Positions 8,359 through 17,127 of a stretch of 64,000 nucleotides of DNA are shown piece by piece. How positions within the stretch are numbered: the stretch's first letter is position 1; the number at the start of each line of letters is the position of its first letter. This DNA comes from Candidatus Saccharimonadales bacterium (GTDB lineage: Bacteria > Patescibacteriota > Saccharimonadia > Saccharimonadales > UBA4665): assembly GCA_036388415.1 (NCBI GenBank), contig DASVRW010000002.1, positions 975,396 to 1,039,395 on the forward strand. The letters are read 5' to 3'. Below the pieces are notes generated by a model. The model was not told the origin of the DNA. It searched no databases and saw nothing but the letters and a program-made list of their open reading frames with translations. The translations under genes were made by a program, and so were the position numbers.

Positions 8359-8979
8359 ATGAGTATGATTATTATTGGAATTGCTGGAACCAACGGTGCC
8401 GGCAAGGATACGGTTGGTCGCATCTTGGCTGAACAGCATGGCTACCTTTTTGTGTCAGTCACTGACGTGCTACGGGCCGAGCTGCGGCGCCGAAACTTAC
8501 CGATCGATCGTTTGCATATGCGTGATCTCAGCGCCGAATGGCGCCGGGAGTATGGCTACGGCGTACTTATCGACCGGGCGGTGGATGCTTATAAATCGGC
8601 TATGGCTACCGGTACATACAACGGTATGGCCGTTGCCAGCTTGCGCAATCCTTATGAAGTCGACCGCGTACACGAGCTCCAAGGAGTTGTCTGGTGGGTG
8701 GATGCCGACGCCCGGCTGCGCTTTGACCGCATTCAGCGCAATGCCGCCACTAGAGCCCGCGCCGGAGAAGACGAAAAAACTTTTGAAGAATTCCTGGCAG
8801 AAGAAAAAGCGGAAATGTACTCCAGTGGCGACGAAGCCACGCTCAATATGTCGGCCGTTCGGGATAAATGTGATGTCAAACTCCAGAATGGTGGCAATTC
8901 GCTGGAAATGCTCGAGCAGGAAATTACCGGCATGTTTGATGATCCGCAAATTGAAGGCGCCGGTGGGCTGCAGGTCTAA
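8359..8979 (+). CDS. P-loop kinase of the dephospho-CoA/nucleotide kinase type
   Basis: A 206-aa protein with a Walker A loop GIAGTNGAGKDTVGR at residues 7-21. A basic LID-like segment (RLRFDRIQRNAATRARAGED) suits a small-molecule or nucleotide kinase. It resembles AAA-type nucleotide kinases and archaeal-type dephospho-CoA kinases; substrate is undecided. TATAAT at 8344-8349 puts +1 at 8356, 3 nt before the ATG, with no SD, so the message is probably leaderless. Confidence 0.75.
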   Translation: MSMIIIGIAGTNGAGKDTVGRILAEQHGYLFVSVTDVLRAELRRRNLPIDRLHMRDLSAEWRREYGYGVLIDRAVDAYKSAMATGTYNGMAVASLRNPYEVDRVHELQGVVWWVDADARLRFDRIQRNAATRARAGEDEKTFEEFLAEEKAEMYSSGDEATLNMSAVRDKCDVKLQNGGNSLEMLEQEITGMFDDPQIEGAGGLQV

Positions 8980-9029
8980 GTGGCGTCCAACGGGTTAGCA
9001 CTCAAGGTAGAGGTTTTGAGATCAAGTCG

Positions 9030-9821
9030 CTAAACTTTTCGTTTTGCTTGGCGTGGCAGCTTTTTGTAGCCAGGATCTTTGCGAATCGAGCGATCAAGTA
9101 ACTGCCACAATTCCTTGAAGGCGCGGGCCACAACTTTATTTTTGACGCGGATTGCCGATGCTTCGTGTTCGAAGCAGACAATCATTAGTTCATGGCCGCT
9201 GACTGTCCATTCGACGGGAGCGGTGTAGTCATCGTTATGTATCCAGGTTCGCGTCAGATTGTTCTCGCGGTCAATGGCCGGATTGGCTGAAGCCTCAAGG
9301 CAGTCCTGCGTTATACCGTAGCGCTGCGCGCCGACTTTGGCTGGAAGACTGCGTAATTTACTCATAGTTTCATGTCCCATAACCGGGATATCAGCCCGCG
9401 TCTTTATAAAATAGATCGGCTGCTTCAGGCCCGTTTGATGCTCGTACAAAGAAGCTACGACCTGGTTGCCGTGGTAACTGCGCACATCCTTTTCGCCGGT
9501 AGATTTTTCATAGTCGCGGCGAAGCTCCTGCAGGGAGTCGCGGATACCTTGCTCAAGTGCCAGCAAACGGTTGCGCTCGGTGGCAACGATACCCGTGAGC
9601 GCGATCGGATCTTCAGCCTTATAGACAAACTTTCCGCGGACTTCAGCGCGTGCAATCAGCTGCATCTCAAATAATTTTTCAAGCACCTTGTAAGCGTTCG
9701 AACGAGTCAAGTCCAATGCTTTGGCTATTTGCGGCGGGGCTGACTCACCCTGTTTGAGAAGATACAAATATGTTTTGGCCTGAACATCGTTGAGACCGAC
9801 CTGCTGTAATAAGTTTTCCAT
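9030..9821 (-). CDS. TrmB-family transcriptional regulator
   Basis: The N-terminal winged helix-turn-helix (LNDVQAKTYLYLLKQGESAPPQIAKAL and LTRSNAYKVLEKL) is the TrmB pattern. A coiled-coil linker (about residues 90-115) and a ~140-aa C-terminal effector domain follow. TrmB proteins are best known from archaea as sugar-responsive regulators; the ligand here is unknown. The start is taken at ATG 9821 (MENLLQQV): on the minus strand TTCACA (9856-9851), a 17-nt spacer and TATATT (9833-9828) put +1 exactly there. The codons at 9839 and 9827 lie in the promoter. A perfect palindrome overlaps the -35, which suggests autoregulation. Confidence 0.82.
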   Translation of the reverse strand: MENLLQQVGLNDVQAKTYLYLLKQGESAPPQIAKALDLTRSNAYKVLEKLFEMQLIARAEVRGKFVYKAEDPIALTGIVATERNRLLALEQGIRDSLQELRRDYEKSTGEKDVRSYHGNQVVASLYEHQTGLKQPIYFIKTRADIPVMGHETMSKLRSLPAKVGAQRYGITQDCLEASANPAIDRENNLTRTWIHNDDYTAPVEWTVSGHELMIVCFEHEASAIRVKNKVVARAFKELWQLLDRSIRKDPGYKKLPRQAKRKV

Positions 9822-9841
9822 AAGCATAATATAGCACAATT

Positions 9842-9878
9842 TGTATATATTGTGAACGTAATATTCACAATATATACA
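9842..9878. promoter_or_regulatory. Perfect 15-bp inverted repeat operator at the TrmB promoter
   Basis: TGTATATATTGTGAA (9842-9856), a 7-nt spacer, then TTCACAATATATACA (9864-9878): every base of the arms pairs. It covers the -35 region of the TrmB-family gene. The core is TGTGA-N9-TCACA. A site with the same core spacing occurs at 10631-10649. Confidence 0.75.
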
Positions 9879-9971
9879 TTATATAACAGATACGCCAACA
9901 ATATTGTCACAAATAAGTTTCAGTAAAATATTTATTATGAAATAATGTTAACTGTAAAGAAAGGATGTTAT

Positions 9972-10373
9972 ATGAAAGCACCGGAAACCTATGAAATACC
10001 TCGTAGTACATTATTGGGCGAAGAAATAATGAAGTTGCTACAGCCAAGTACAGTTGTTGAATTCGAAAGTGCCCTTCGGAGGGATGGGGAATTGGAATAC
10101 CGAGAATCCGTCTGCCGACTCGTAGACACGGATCGGTTTATGGGCTGTGTTGCCGTTGAATATTACAATGAAGATTTTGCCTTAAATCCAGGATATGAGC
10201 GAGGTACTCGCAAAACACTGGTTATAGCGGGAGTTGTCGAAGGTGACATGGTAAGCTACAAGAAATCTGATTATGTTGAACCCAATCTAGGTGTCATCCA
10301 CTTAAAGCACGTAGAGATTGCCATGGAAGAAGTAATACAAAGCTTACATGATCATCTTGCCACCCTTGAATAG
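9972..10373 (+). CDS. Hypothetical protein, 133 aa
   Basis: Unrecognised soluble protein. It contains a beta-rich middle (YRESVCRLVDTDRFMGCVAVEYY) and a C-terminal helix (EEVIQSLHDHLATLE). The ATG at 9972 is preferred to the ATG at 9945 because AAGAAAGGA lies just upstream. Divergent from the TrmB-family gene and sharing its operator region, so co-regulation is possible. Confidence 0.6.
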   Translation: MKAPETYEIPRSTLLGEEIMKLLQPSTVVEFESALRRDGELEYRESVCRLVDTDRFMGCVAVEYYNEDFALNPGYERGTRKTLVIAGVVEGDMVSYKKSDYVEPNLGVIHLKHVEIAMEEVIQSLHDHLATLE

Positions 10374-10578
10374 ATCAGTTTCCTACATCCGCTATATAAG
10401 TCCTACCAACATCTTGGTCTCTCCGCCGGACGCGGTTTGGAATCCGGAAAAGCCTGGTACGCTCAGCGAGACGTACCAATTGGTAAAATTTTTGAAAAAC
10501 CGTGGTTGGGAGTGGGGCGGTGACTGGCTTCCAAAAAGTGGCCGCACAGATTATCAGCATTTCCAAAAACTGATCTAA
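10348..10578 (+). pseudogene. C-terminal remnant of an M15 (LAS-type) peptidase
   Basis: The reading frame over 10375-10578 encodes NPEKPGTLSETYQLVKFLKN, then GWEWGGDWLPKSGRTDYQHF. This matches the C-terminal end of M15C/VanY-like peptidoglycan peptidases (GFxWGGDW ... HF). The upstream part with the S-x-H-x2-G-x-A-x-D zinc motif is absent: the neighbouring 133-aa gene occupies that position. It reads as a truncated, inactive fragment. A short standalone protein cannot be excluded but would lack two of the three zinc ligands. Confidence 0.6.
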
Positions 10579-10630
10579 ACTGCCAACCCTTCAAAGGTTA
10601 ACAAAGGTAGACCAACGAGGTTTATATAAA

Positions 10631-10649
10631 TGTGATATCGAAATTCACA
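10631..10649. promoter_or_regulatory. Second TGTGA-N9-TCACA site
   Basis: TGTGATATCGAAATTCACA has the same half-sites and 9-nt spacing as the core of the palindrome at 9842-9878, with imperfect AT-rich flanks of similar kind. It lies in the 254-bp intergenic region upstream of the gene at 10833, so it may be a second target of the TrmB-family regulator. Confidence 0.45.
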
Positions 10650-10782
10650 AATATAGTTATCCACGTGTGCATTATTTCTAATGTATAAATAAAATTCACA
10701 GTTTTAGAGTGTGCTCGACTTGCACATCATACAAATTAGTTGTATGGTTATTGCTACCAAGAAGTGTATATGTACACGTAAT

Positions 10783-10790
10783 GGGGGGGG
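10783..10790. repeat. G8 homopolymer in the promoter region of the 10833 gene
   Basis: A run of eight G residues just upstream of TATATACGTATATA (10796-10809, a perfect palindrome) and TATAAA (10806-10811). If TATAAA is the -10, the tract occupies the -35/spacer zone. Two further short palindromes occur: GTGTA-TATG-TACAC (10764-10777) and GTGTACAC (10822-10829). Confidence 0.55.
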
Positions 10791-10832
10791 TGTCGTATAT
10801 ACGTATATAAATCTGATGAAAGTGTACACCTT

Positions 10833-11399
10833 ATGGCAGAACAGTTAGATCAATCCTTTACCCCTGAAACGCCAGATATTTGTATGGTTATGGCAAACAT
10901 GTTTCGCAACAGACTTACAATCCTTGAGGCATCGAAACATCTGGGTGAATTAGCGACACTCGACCCATACGAGATTACTGTGCCTGAAGTTGAAACATTT
11001 GAGGATACGACTGGCGGGGAACTTAAAGAATTTGCTGACCAAATGTTGGAATTCGATGCTTGCACTGAGAAATCACCAAACGGAAAAACTGAATTCTGGA
11101 TAATTCGTGAGAAGACTGACTATGCCGGTAGGCCACTAAAGGCGCTTCGTAAATTAGGTCGTGCGAAGAGCTGGCTGCCGCAAGCTATAGTTGTTACGAC
11201 AACCGGCCGGCTCGATATTGCCACGGCTGTCGACATACGAAAATCGGCATTTCGACCCGAGGGAAACACTAATCTGTTGTCTATCTTAAGCCTGCCACGT
11301 ATTCGCAGTACTGATCAACAAAATGTAGTCCACGGTAAATTACTCGCAGATCTTTGGATGGCTGAGGATAGATACTTAGACGCCGATAAGCCCGTCTGA
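10833..11399 (+). CDS. Hypothetical protein, 188 aa
   Basis: Not recognised. A soluble protein with no signal peptide. It shows a helical N-terminal half and a basic central segment (GRPLKALRKLGRAKSWLP) followed by a beta-like stretch (QAIVVTTTGRLDIATAV). Its upstream region is unusually rich in palindromes and contains a G8 tract. No SD is seen before the ATG. Confidence 0.6.
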   Translation: MAEQLDQSFTPETPDICMVMANMFRNRLTILEASKHLGELATLDPYEITVPEVETFEDTTGGELKEFADQMLEFDACTEKSPNGKTEFWIIREKTDYAGRPLKALRKLGRAKSWLPQAIVVTTTGRLDIATAVDIRKSAFRPEGNTNLLSILSLPRIRSTDQQNVVHGKLLADLWMAEDRYLDADKPV

Positions 11400-11476
11400 T
11401 AGTTGGTTTTGATATTGCCGCCTGACCTCTACTGATCGGCTGGTTAGTTGCTGGACGGTAACGTATACTTTAATTT

Positions 11477-14161
11477 ATGAGTGAAAAGAGTCAGGCGTCT
11501 CGCAAGAAGCTCGTCGTCATTGACGGCAAGTCAGTGTTTTACCGTGGCTATTATGCCATGCCGAATTTATCGACAAAGGACGGTACACCGACAGGTGGTG
11601 TGTTTGGCTTTGCGTCGATGGCGCTCGAAGTCATCAAGCGGTTGCAGCCGGACTATGTGGCAGTAGCCTGGGACAAGCCAAAGACCAACATTCGCCGCCG
11701 CCTGGCGCTGTATCCAGAGTATAAAGCTGGTCGTAAGCCGACGCCGCCCGATTTCAAAGCGCAGATACCGGTGCTGCAGGAATTACTACAGGCATTTGGC
11801 TGGCCGCTGTATGAAATGGACGATTACGAGGCTGACGATATAATGGGCGCTTTGGCGGTGCAGGCAACAGCCAAAGATATCGAGACCATGCTTATTACCA
11901 GTGACCTCGACATGCTCCAGCTGGTCAATCCGCACGTCCACGTCTACGCCCTCAAAAAAGGCCTCAGTAATATTGAAGAATTTTCGCCGGAGAGTCTGGA
12001 AGCGAAATACGGTATTCGTGTCGACCAGATGTTGGACCTAAAGGCTCTTAAGGGCGACTCGTCGGACAATATTCCTGGTGTGCCCGGCATTGGTGAAAAG
12101 GGTGCCGTCGCACTGCTGCAAGAGTTCGGAACGCTTGACAATATTTATGAAAACCTTGGCCTCATCAAGGACGCCACGCGCCGCAAGCTGGAAGCTGGCC
12201 GTGAACTGGCATATCTGAGCAAGCAGCTGGGTGCTATCTGGACGGACGCTCCGCTCAAGCTCGATCTGAAAGAAGTCGATGGTACGCTGTGTGATCCACA
12301 GAAGATTCTGGATCTGCTGCAAAAATTAGAATTCAAGAGCCTGGTACGTCAATTGCCAGATGTTATGCACATCAAGGGTAAAATAACAGCCACCAATGCT
12401 TTCCAGCAGGGAAAGCTAGCCAAAAACACCATTATCTCATCCATCGATGAGCTACAAAATCTTAAACTGACGCCGTCGCAGGAACTGACAGTGCACGCTC
12501 GGGCCGCTGGCCGGCATGGCAAAGATCCGCGCGTCCTGCTGCTCAGTCCAAAATCCGATGAAGTTTATAGCTTTGATCTGGCCAAGCTGCCGCACGAAGC
12601 AGTTGCCGAAAAACTGAACGATTATATGGGTGAGAGCGGCGCTTACCTCATTGGTTACGATATTAAAGCATCTCTGAAGGTACTTCGTGAAATTGGTGTT
12701 GGCAGGCCGGCAGTCGGCCACGATGTCATGATTGGAGCCTTTTTACTCAACGCGCTGCGCCGTGAGCAGACACTGACCGATCTGGCAGAAGCCGATCTCA
12801 ATTATGCCGGCTCATCGCTTGAGGACCTTAGCGATGAAGAAATTATCCAACGGGCCCCAGATTTTGTATCACTCATCGCGGCACTGTACGAGCATCAGGC
12901 TACATCGCTCAAGGAAATCCCGAAGCTCGATCAGCTTGCCAAGGATATCGAATGGCCGGTTATCACCGTGCTGGCCGACATGGAATATGAGGGCATGCTG
13001 CTCGACACTGCGTACCTGGCGGACTTCTCAGACGAAATAAACAGCCTGATTGGCGGTTACGAACAGCAGATATATGAACTGGCCGGGCAGGAATTCAATA
13101 TCGGCAGCCCAAGCCAACTGGCCGATATATTGTTCGACACGATTGGTATGTCGCCGCTCGGCATCAAAAAGGGCAAAACTGGCTACAGCACTGCTGCCAG
13201 TGAACTAGATAAGCTGCGCGGTCAGCACCCAATTATCGACCTCATCACGCAGTACCGCGAAGTCGCTAAGCTGAAGAATACCTACGTCGATACATTGCCG
13301 AAGCTAGTAGACGACGAATCGCGGGTACATACCACGTTCGCTCTGACCGTGGCCCAGACTGGCCGGCTCAGCAGCAACGATCCGAATCTGCAAAATATCC
13401 CAACCCGCACCGACCTCGGTCGCCGGATTCGCACGGCCTTTGTAGCGGGCCATTCGGGAGACGGCAGGCGCAACAAGTTTGTCAGTGCCGATTACAGCCA
13501 GTTCGAACTGCGTCTGGCCGCGGTGATGGCCAAGGACGCCGAGCTTGTCAGTATGTTTAATAGCGGTGCCGATATTCATACTGCAACTGCCGCCAGGGTG
13601 TACGGCCGTCAGGTAGAGGATGTGACGAAGGGTATGCGCCGGGCGGCGAAGGTAATTAACTTCGGGATTTTATACGGCATGAGCCCGCATGGCCTGTCGA
13701 TAGCCACCGGCATGAGCCGCGAACAAGCAGTGACCTTTATCGACAAATACAAGCAAGTGCGGCGGCCACTGTTCGACTATATGGACCGTACGCGCGAACT
13801 GGCCCGATCTCAAGGCTACGTTGAAACCCTGCATGGCCGCCGCCGACCGATGCCTGATATCCATTCGCCGAATTTCATGGTCCGCCAGGCTGCCGAACGG
13901 GCTGCCATCAATATGCCCATCCAGGGCACCGAAGCCGACCTCATGAAGCTAGCTATGATCCGGGTTGACGAATTGCTGCATGAAAATTTCCCGGCATCAA
14001 AGCAGCTGCTGCAGGTGCACGATTCTATTCTCGTCGAATGCCCCGAAGCAGACGCCCCGGAAATCGCCGCGCTGCTCAAGGAAGCCATGGAAAACATCTA
14101 TACGCTACCAGTCCGGCTTGATGTCGACGTGACAATCGGAGACAACTGGGGAGAACTATAA
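11477..14161 (+). CDS. polA: DNA polymerase I
   Basis: An 894-aa family A polymerase: a 5' nuclease domain (about residues 10-300, with IDGKSVFYRGYYAM, MDDYEADDIMGAL and KGDSSDNIPGVPGIG), a degenerate 3'-5' exonuclease-like domain without the DxE motif (so probably no proofreading), and the polymerase domain (about 490-894). Motif A is DYSQFELR (Asp672; Phe676 where Ile is usual). The O helix is RRAAKVINFGILYG. Motif C is QVHDSILVE (His848-Asp849-Ser850, where Glu usually follows HD). TATACT at 11464-11469 puts +1 at 11476, so the message is leaderless. It acts in Okazaki fragment processing and repair. Confidence 0.96.
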   Translation: MSEKSQASRKKLVVIDGKSVFYRGYYAMPNLSTKDGTPTGGVFGFASMALEVIKRLQPDYVAVAWDKPKTNIRRRLALYPEYKAGRKPTPPDFKAQIPVLQELLQAFGWPLYEMDDYEADDIMGALAVQATAKDIETMLITSDLDMLQLVNPHVHVYALKKGLSNIEEFSPESLEAKYGIRVDQMLDLKALKGDSSDNIPGVPGIGEKGAVALLQEFGTLDNIYENLGLIKDATRRKLEAGRELAYLSKQLGAIWTDAPLKLDLKEVDGTLCDPQKILDLLQKLEFKSLVRQLPDVMHIKGKITATNAFQQGKLAKNTIISSIDELQNLKLTPSQELTVHARAAGRHGKDPRVLLLSPKSDEVYSFDLAKLPHEAVAEKLNDYMGESGAYLIGYDIKASLKVLREIGVGRPAVGHDVMIGAFLLNALRREQTLTDLAEADLNYAGSSLEDLSDEEIIQRAPDFVSLIAALYEHQATSLKEIPKLDQLAKDIEWPVITVLADMEYEGMLLDTAYLADFSDEINSLIGGYEQQIYELAGQEFNIGSPSQLADILFDTIGMSPLGIKKGKTGYSTAASELDKLRGQHPIIDLITQYREVAKLKNTYVDTLPKLVDDESRVHTTFALTVAQTGRLSSNDPNLQNIPTRTDLGRRIRTAFVAGHSGDGRRNKFVSADYSQFELRLAAVMAKDAELVSMFNSGADIHTATAARVYGRQVEDVTKGMRRAAKVINFGILYGMSPHGLSIATGMSREQAVTFIDKYKQVRRPLFDYMDRTRELARSQGYVETLHGRRRPMPDIHSPNFMVRQAAERAAINMPIQGTEADLMKLAMIRVDELLHENFPASKQLLQVHDSILVECPEADAPEIAALLKEAMENIYTLPVRLDVDVTIGDNWGEL

Positions 14162-14247
14162 CGCAGAGCGCTACCGTAAATTATTCTACTGCCCGGGCGC
14201 AGCAAATCCGGTACGATACAACCACCATATAATCTGGAGATCCTACC

Positions 14248-15069
14248 ATGCCTGAAATACCTGACCTTACACTGAATACCGGGGCCGCAATACCACAAAT
14301 CGGCTATGGACTATGGCGTAATGCCGATCATGATGAGTGCGTTGACGCAGTAGCCTATGCCCTTGACGCCGGCTATACGCACTTTGACGGTGCGCAGATA
14401 TATGGCAACGAGCAACACCTCGGTGAAGCGATCGCGAACAGCGGAGTTGACCGGGCAGAATTGTTTATCACTACCAAGATCTGGACCGATAATATGGACG
14501 CTGGCACCGTCGAACCGAGCTTTCGAGAGTCACTAGGGAAGTTGCGCACTGACTACGTTGACCTGCTGCTGTTGCATTTTCCGGTTACCGAAACGCGCGC
14601 CGAAGCCTGGCTGGAGCTCGAGAATATATACGAATCGGGCGCCGCTAAAGCAATTGGCGTCAGTAATTACACCGTCGGTCATCTGGAAGAATTATTAAAA
14701 ACCTGCAAGGTTAAACCAGCCGTAAACCAGGTGGAACTCAGCGTCGTGTTGCAGCAGCCGGAGCTAGTAGAATACTGCAAAGATAACGACATAATTGTCG
14801 AGGCCTACACGCCGCTTGCAGAAGGCCATTTCTTTGACGATCCAATCTTGAAGGAGCTGGCAGCCAAGCATGGCAAATCCGTCCAGCAGATCATGCTACG
14901 CTGGTGTATCGATTACAGCGTCGTTTGTTTAACCAAGTCTGCCAAAAAGGACCGCATTGAACAAAACATTGATATATTTGATTTTGAACTGGATAAAGAC
15001 GATATGACAAAACTCAAAACACTTGATCAAAATCACCGCACAAACTGGGACCCAACCCACGTTGCGTAA
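14248..15069 (+). CDS. Aldo/keto reductase
   Basis: A 273-aa NADPH-dependent TIM-barrel reductase of the AKR superfamily. The catalytic tetrad is visible: Asp and Tyr in HFDGAQIYGNEQHLGEAI, Lys in LFITTKIW, and His in DLLLLHFP. The family signature KAIGVSNYTVGHLEELL is present. The C-terminus (KSAKKDRIEQNIDIFDFEL) carries the cofactor-binding motif. Related to 2,5-diketo-gluconate reductase-type enzymes; the substrate is unknown. SD GGAG lies 8 nt before the ATG, and a hairpin terminator follows. Confidence 0.92.
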   Translation: MPEIPDLTLNTGAAIPQIGYGLWRNADHDECVDAVAYALDAGYTHFDGAQIYGNEQHLGEAIANSGVDRAELFITTKIWTDNMDAGTVEPSFRESLGKLRTDYVDLLLLHFPVTETRAEAWLELENIYESGAAKAIGVSNYTVGHLEELLKTCKVKPAVNQVELSVVLQQPELVEYCKDNDIIVEAYTPLAEGHFFDDPILKELAAKHGKSVQQIMLRWCIDYSVVCLTKSAKKDRIEQNIDIFDFELDKDDMTKLKTLDQNHRTNWDPTHVA

Positions 15070-15126
15070 ATAGCGCAGCCTAGTATCTTACTGACAATGC
15101 ACGAGCATAAGCCCATGATAGGAGTT

Positions 15127-15153
15127 AGAAGGCACACACAACGTGCCTTCTTT
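15127..15153 (+). terminator. Hairpin terminator after the aldo/keto reductase
   Basis: AGAAGGCAC (15127-15135) pairs with GTGCCTTCT (15143-15151) around a 7-nt loop and is followed by TT. The T tract is short. It ends 3 nt before the SD of the next gene and could also act as an attenuator. Confidence 0.6.
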
Positions 15154-15170
15154 AAGTGGAGGTATATGAA

Positions 15171-15533
15171 ATGGTAAAATTTGAAGGCGACGATGAATTG
15201 CAAACGCAACCTGGTTCTATGTCTGGTGGTGTAAATACATCGGAAGAAGATTTACCAGAAATAACCAGCGGTGAGCGACCATTTTATGCGGGCCGACAGA
15301 GCAGTGAGCCAATCCCAGGTATACATACGGAAATCAATGAAGATGATCAATCGGATATGTCTGCGGAGGCAGGTGATATGGCACATACTAACCTCTCAGG
15401 TTGGGAAAGAGACCCTACTAAATTATCACAGTTGCCACGCGAAGATGTGCCTGAAGCACTAGGTAGCTTAGTTGTGCCAATCCCTGATCCGGTAGTTCCC
15501 GTCAAGCCTGGCTCGGATAACTTTTTACCATAA
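15171..15533 (+). CDS. Hypothetical acidic protein, 120 aa
   Basis: Unrecognised, rich in Asp/Glu/Ser/Pro with little predicted structure (for example GDDELQTQPGSMSGGVNTSE). No membrane segment. The start ATG 15171 is set by GTGGAGGT 7 nt upstream; the in-frame GTG at 15156 is part of that SD. The next small gene begins 23 nt after the stop, so the two may form an operon. Confidence 0.6.
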   Translation: MVKFEGDDELQTQPGSMSGGVNTSEEDLPEITSGERPFYAGRQSSEPIPGIHTEINEDDQSDMSAEAGDMAHTNLSGWERDPTKLSQLPREDVPEALGSLVVPIPDPVVPVKPGSDNFLP

Positions 15534-15556
15534 GACTACGAAATGGAAGTTTAGTA

Positions 15557-15826
15557 ATGGATGAACAATTACTTCGCTCAGTACAACGACAGCTCCGCGC
15601 GATTAAAATAATGCTCGGATTCTTTTTTGTCATGATTTTAGCTATGCTGGCGATTCTCGGCTTCATTACCTATAAAGTCGTTACTTTTACCCAGGATATT
15701 ACAAACAAAGTTACAAATATCCAAGATCAGACCAAGCAAAGCCTGAACCTAAAAAGTCAGGTTTGTGAGAATAAATCTTTAACCAATTTGCTCGGTAGCA
15801 ATAATAGTTTGTGTAATGGTCGATAA
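15557..15826 (+). CDS. Small single-pass membrane protein, 89 aa
   Basis: One strong hydrophobic helix (MLGFFFVMILAMLAILGFITY, about residues 17-37), preceded by a basic amphipathic N-terminus and followed by a ~45-aa Gln/Asn/Lys-rich tail with two Cys. Unrecognised. Probably cotranscribed with the preceding gene. Confidence 0.6.
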   Translation: MDEQLLRSVQRQLRAIKIMLGFFFVMILAMLAILGFITYKVVTFTQDITNKVTNIQDQTKQSLNLKSQVCENKSLTNLLGSNNSLCNGR

Positions 15827-15931
15827 ATTTCTGCCGACCGATGAATAATATGCATATGCTATTGCAATATAGCTAACTATGTGCTATTATAAGCACACTA
15901 CGCTCAATATAGGTGAGGTGTGTACATAATT

Positions 15932-16495
15932 ATGAAATTTATCATTGGTTTTCTTATCTCAATCGGACTGCTCATCTTTGTGTTTGTCCTGATTTTTCGT
16001 GGCGGCGGTGATTCCGCTGACCAGACGACCAAACAGGGAACGAAGCTTATTGATTATGCCAATAGTAGTAGTGCTGTTATGCAATTTACGCAGGAGGGAC
16101 CGGTAACGGCCGACCTCACACACAACCGTGTCCGGATTACTGTTGGCCGTGACCAAACGACAATAGAAACGTTCAAGGGTTACGAGGGTCCTGCCGTAAA
16201 TAGCAAATCGTATGCCAATAACTCCACGGCATATGCTGATTTTCTGCAGGCTTTGCAACTCGCTGGCTATACCGAAGGCAATAGTGACAAAGAATTTGCC
16301 GATGAACGTGGCCGTTGTGCAACTGGTCAGCGCTACATCATGGGCATCCAGGATGGCAGCAGCGAAATCCAACGCTTTTGGGCAACATCATGTGGCGGCG
16401 CAGCTACCTTCAAGGGTAAATCAGCAATTGTTCGAAGCCTCTTCATTCGCCAAGTCCCGGACTATAACACCGTCGCTGGCAATCTATCCCTCTAG
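15932..16495 (+). CDS. Membrane-anchored or secreted hypothetical protein, 187 aa
   Basis: An N-terminal hydrophobic helix (FIIGFLISIGLLIFVFVLIF) acts as signal anchor. The ~165-aa extracytoplasmic domain contains two Cys (GRCATG and TSCGG) that could form a disulfide. No family recognised. The ATG at 15932 is preferred over a GTG at 15920 because AGGTGAGG lies just upstream of the GTG, too close to serve it. Confidence 0.62.
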   Translation: MKFIIGFLISIGLLIFVFVLIFRGGGDSADQTTKQGTKLIDYANSSSAVMQFTQEGPVTADLTHNRVRITVGRDQTTIETFKGYEGPAVNSKSYANNSTAYADFLQALQLAGYTEGNSDKEFADERGRCATGQRYIMGIQDGSSEIQRFWATSCGGAATFKGKSAIVRSLFIRQVPDYNTVAGNLSL

Positions 16496-16528
16496 GCAGA
16501 CCGGACCGCAGCCTTATATACTGGTAGA

Positions 16529-17113
16529 GTGATACAAGCTGTAATATTTGATTGTTTCGGCGTCCTGACGTCTGACGCTTGGCTACCGTTTAAGCGGCGC
16601 TATTTTGGTCATGACCCAAATCTGGAGCAGCAGGCAACTGACCTCAACAAACAAGTCGATGCCGGCCTGGCGGATTATGATGATTTTATCAATGGCATCG
16701 CTGAACTTGCAGGCATGCAACCGACGCAAGCCCGGGCGGAAATTGCTAACAACGTCGCTAACGAAGCCCTTTTCGAATACATGGCTCAATTTTTGAAGCC
16801 GCAGTATAAGATTGGCTTGTTGTCAAACGCTGGCGCTAATTGGCTCGACGAACTGTTTGGCGAAAAGCAGGCCGGTCTGTTTGATGCTGTTCAGTTATCC
16901 TGCGACACCGGCTTTGTGAAACCCGACGCCCGTGCCTATCACGGTGTGGCCGACGCACTTGGCGTGGCACCGGAAGCATGCATTTTTATAGACGACCAAG
17001 AGCGGTACTGTACCGGGGCCCGCGACGTCGGCATGCAGGCTGTGGTGTACCATGAGTTTGAACAATGCAGAGACGAGCTTGAGGGGTTGCTGGGGCGCTC
17101 AAGCCCACGCTAG
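16529..17113 (+). CDS. HAD-superfamily hydrolase
   Basis: A 194-aa subfamily IA-type HAD protein: motif I AVIFDCFGVLTSD (nucleophile Asp), motif II GLLSNAG, motif III Lys in GFVKPDARAY, and motif IV FIDDQERYC. The second Asp of the DxD pair is Phe, as in HAD enzymes that are not classical phosphatases. Substrate unknown. TATACT at 16517-16522 puts +1 exactly on the GTG at 16529, so this is a leaderless GTG start. Confidence 0.88.
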   Translation: MIQAVIFDCFGVLTSDAWLPFKRRYFGHDPNLEQQATDLNKQVDAGLADYDDFINGIAELAGMQPTQARAEIANNVANEALFEYMAQFLKPQYKIGLLSNAGANWLDELFGEKQAGLFDAVQLSCDTGFVKPDARAYHGVADALGVAPEACIFIDDQERYCTGARDVGMQAVVYHEFEQCRDELEGLLGRSSPR

Positions 17114-17127
17114 GCTGGTATGTCCGC

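Noticed and set aside
8375-8998. A 207-codon frame overlapping the P-loop kinase gene in another frame.
   Set aside because: The kinase frame has a clear Walker A and a leaderless promoter; the overlap has irregular composition.
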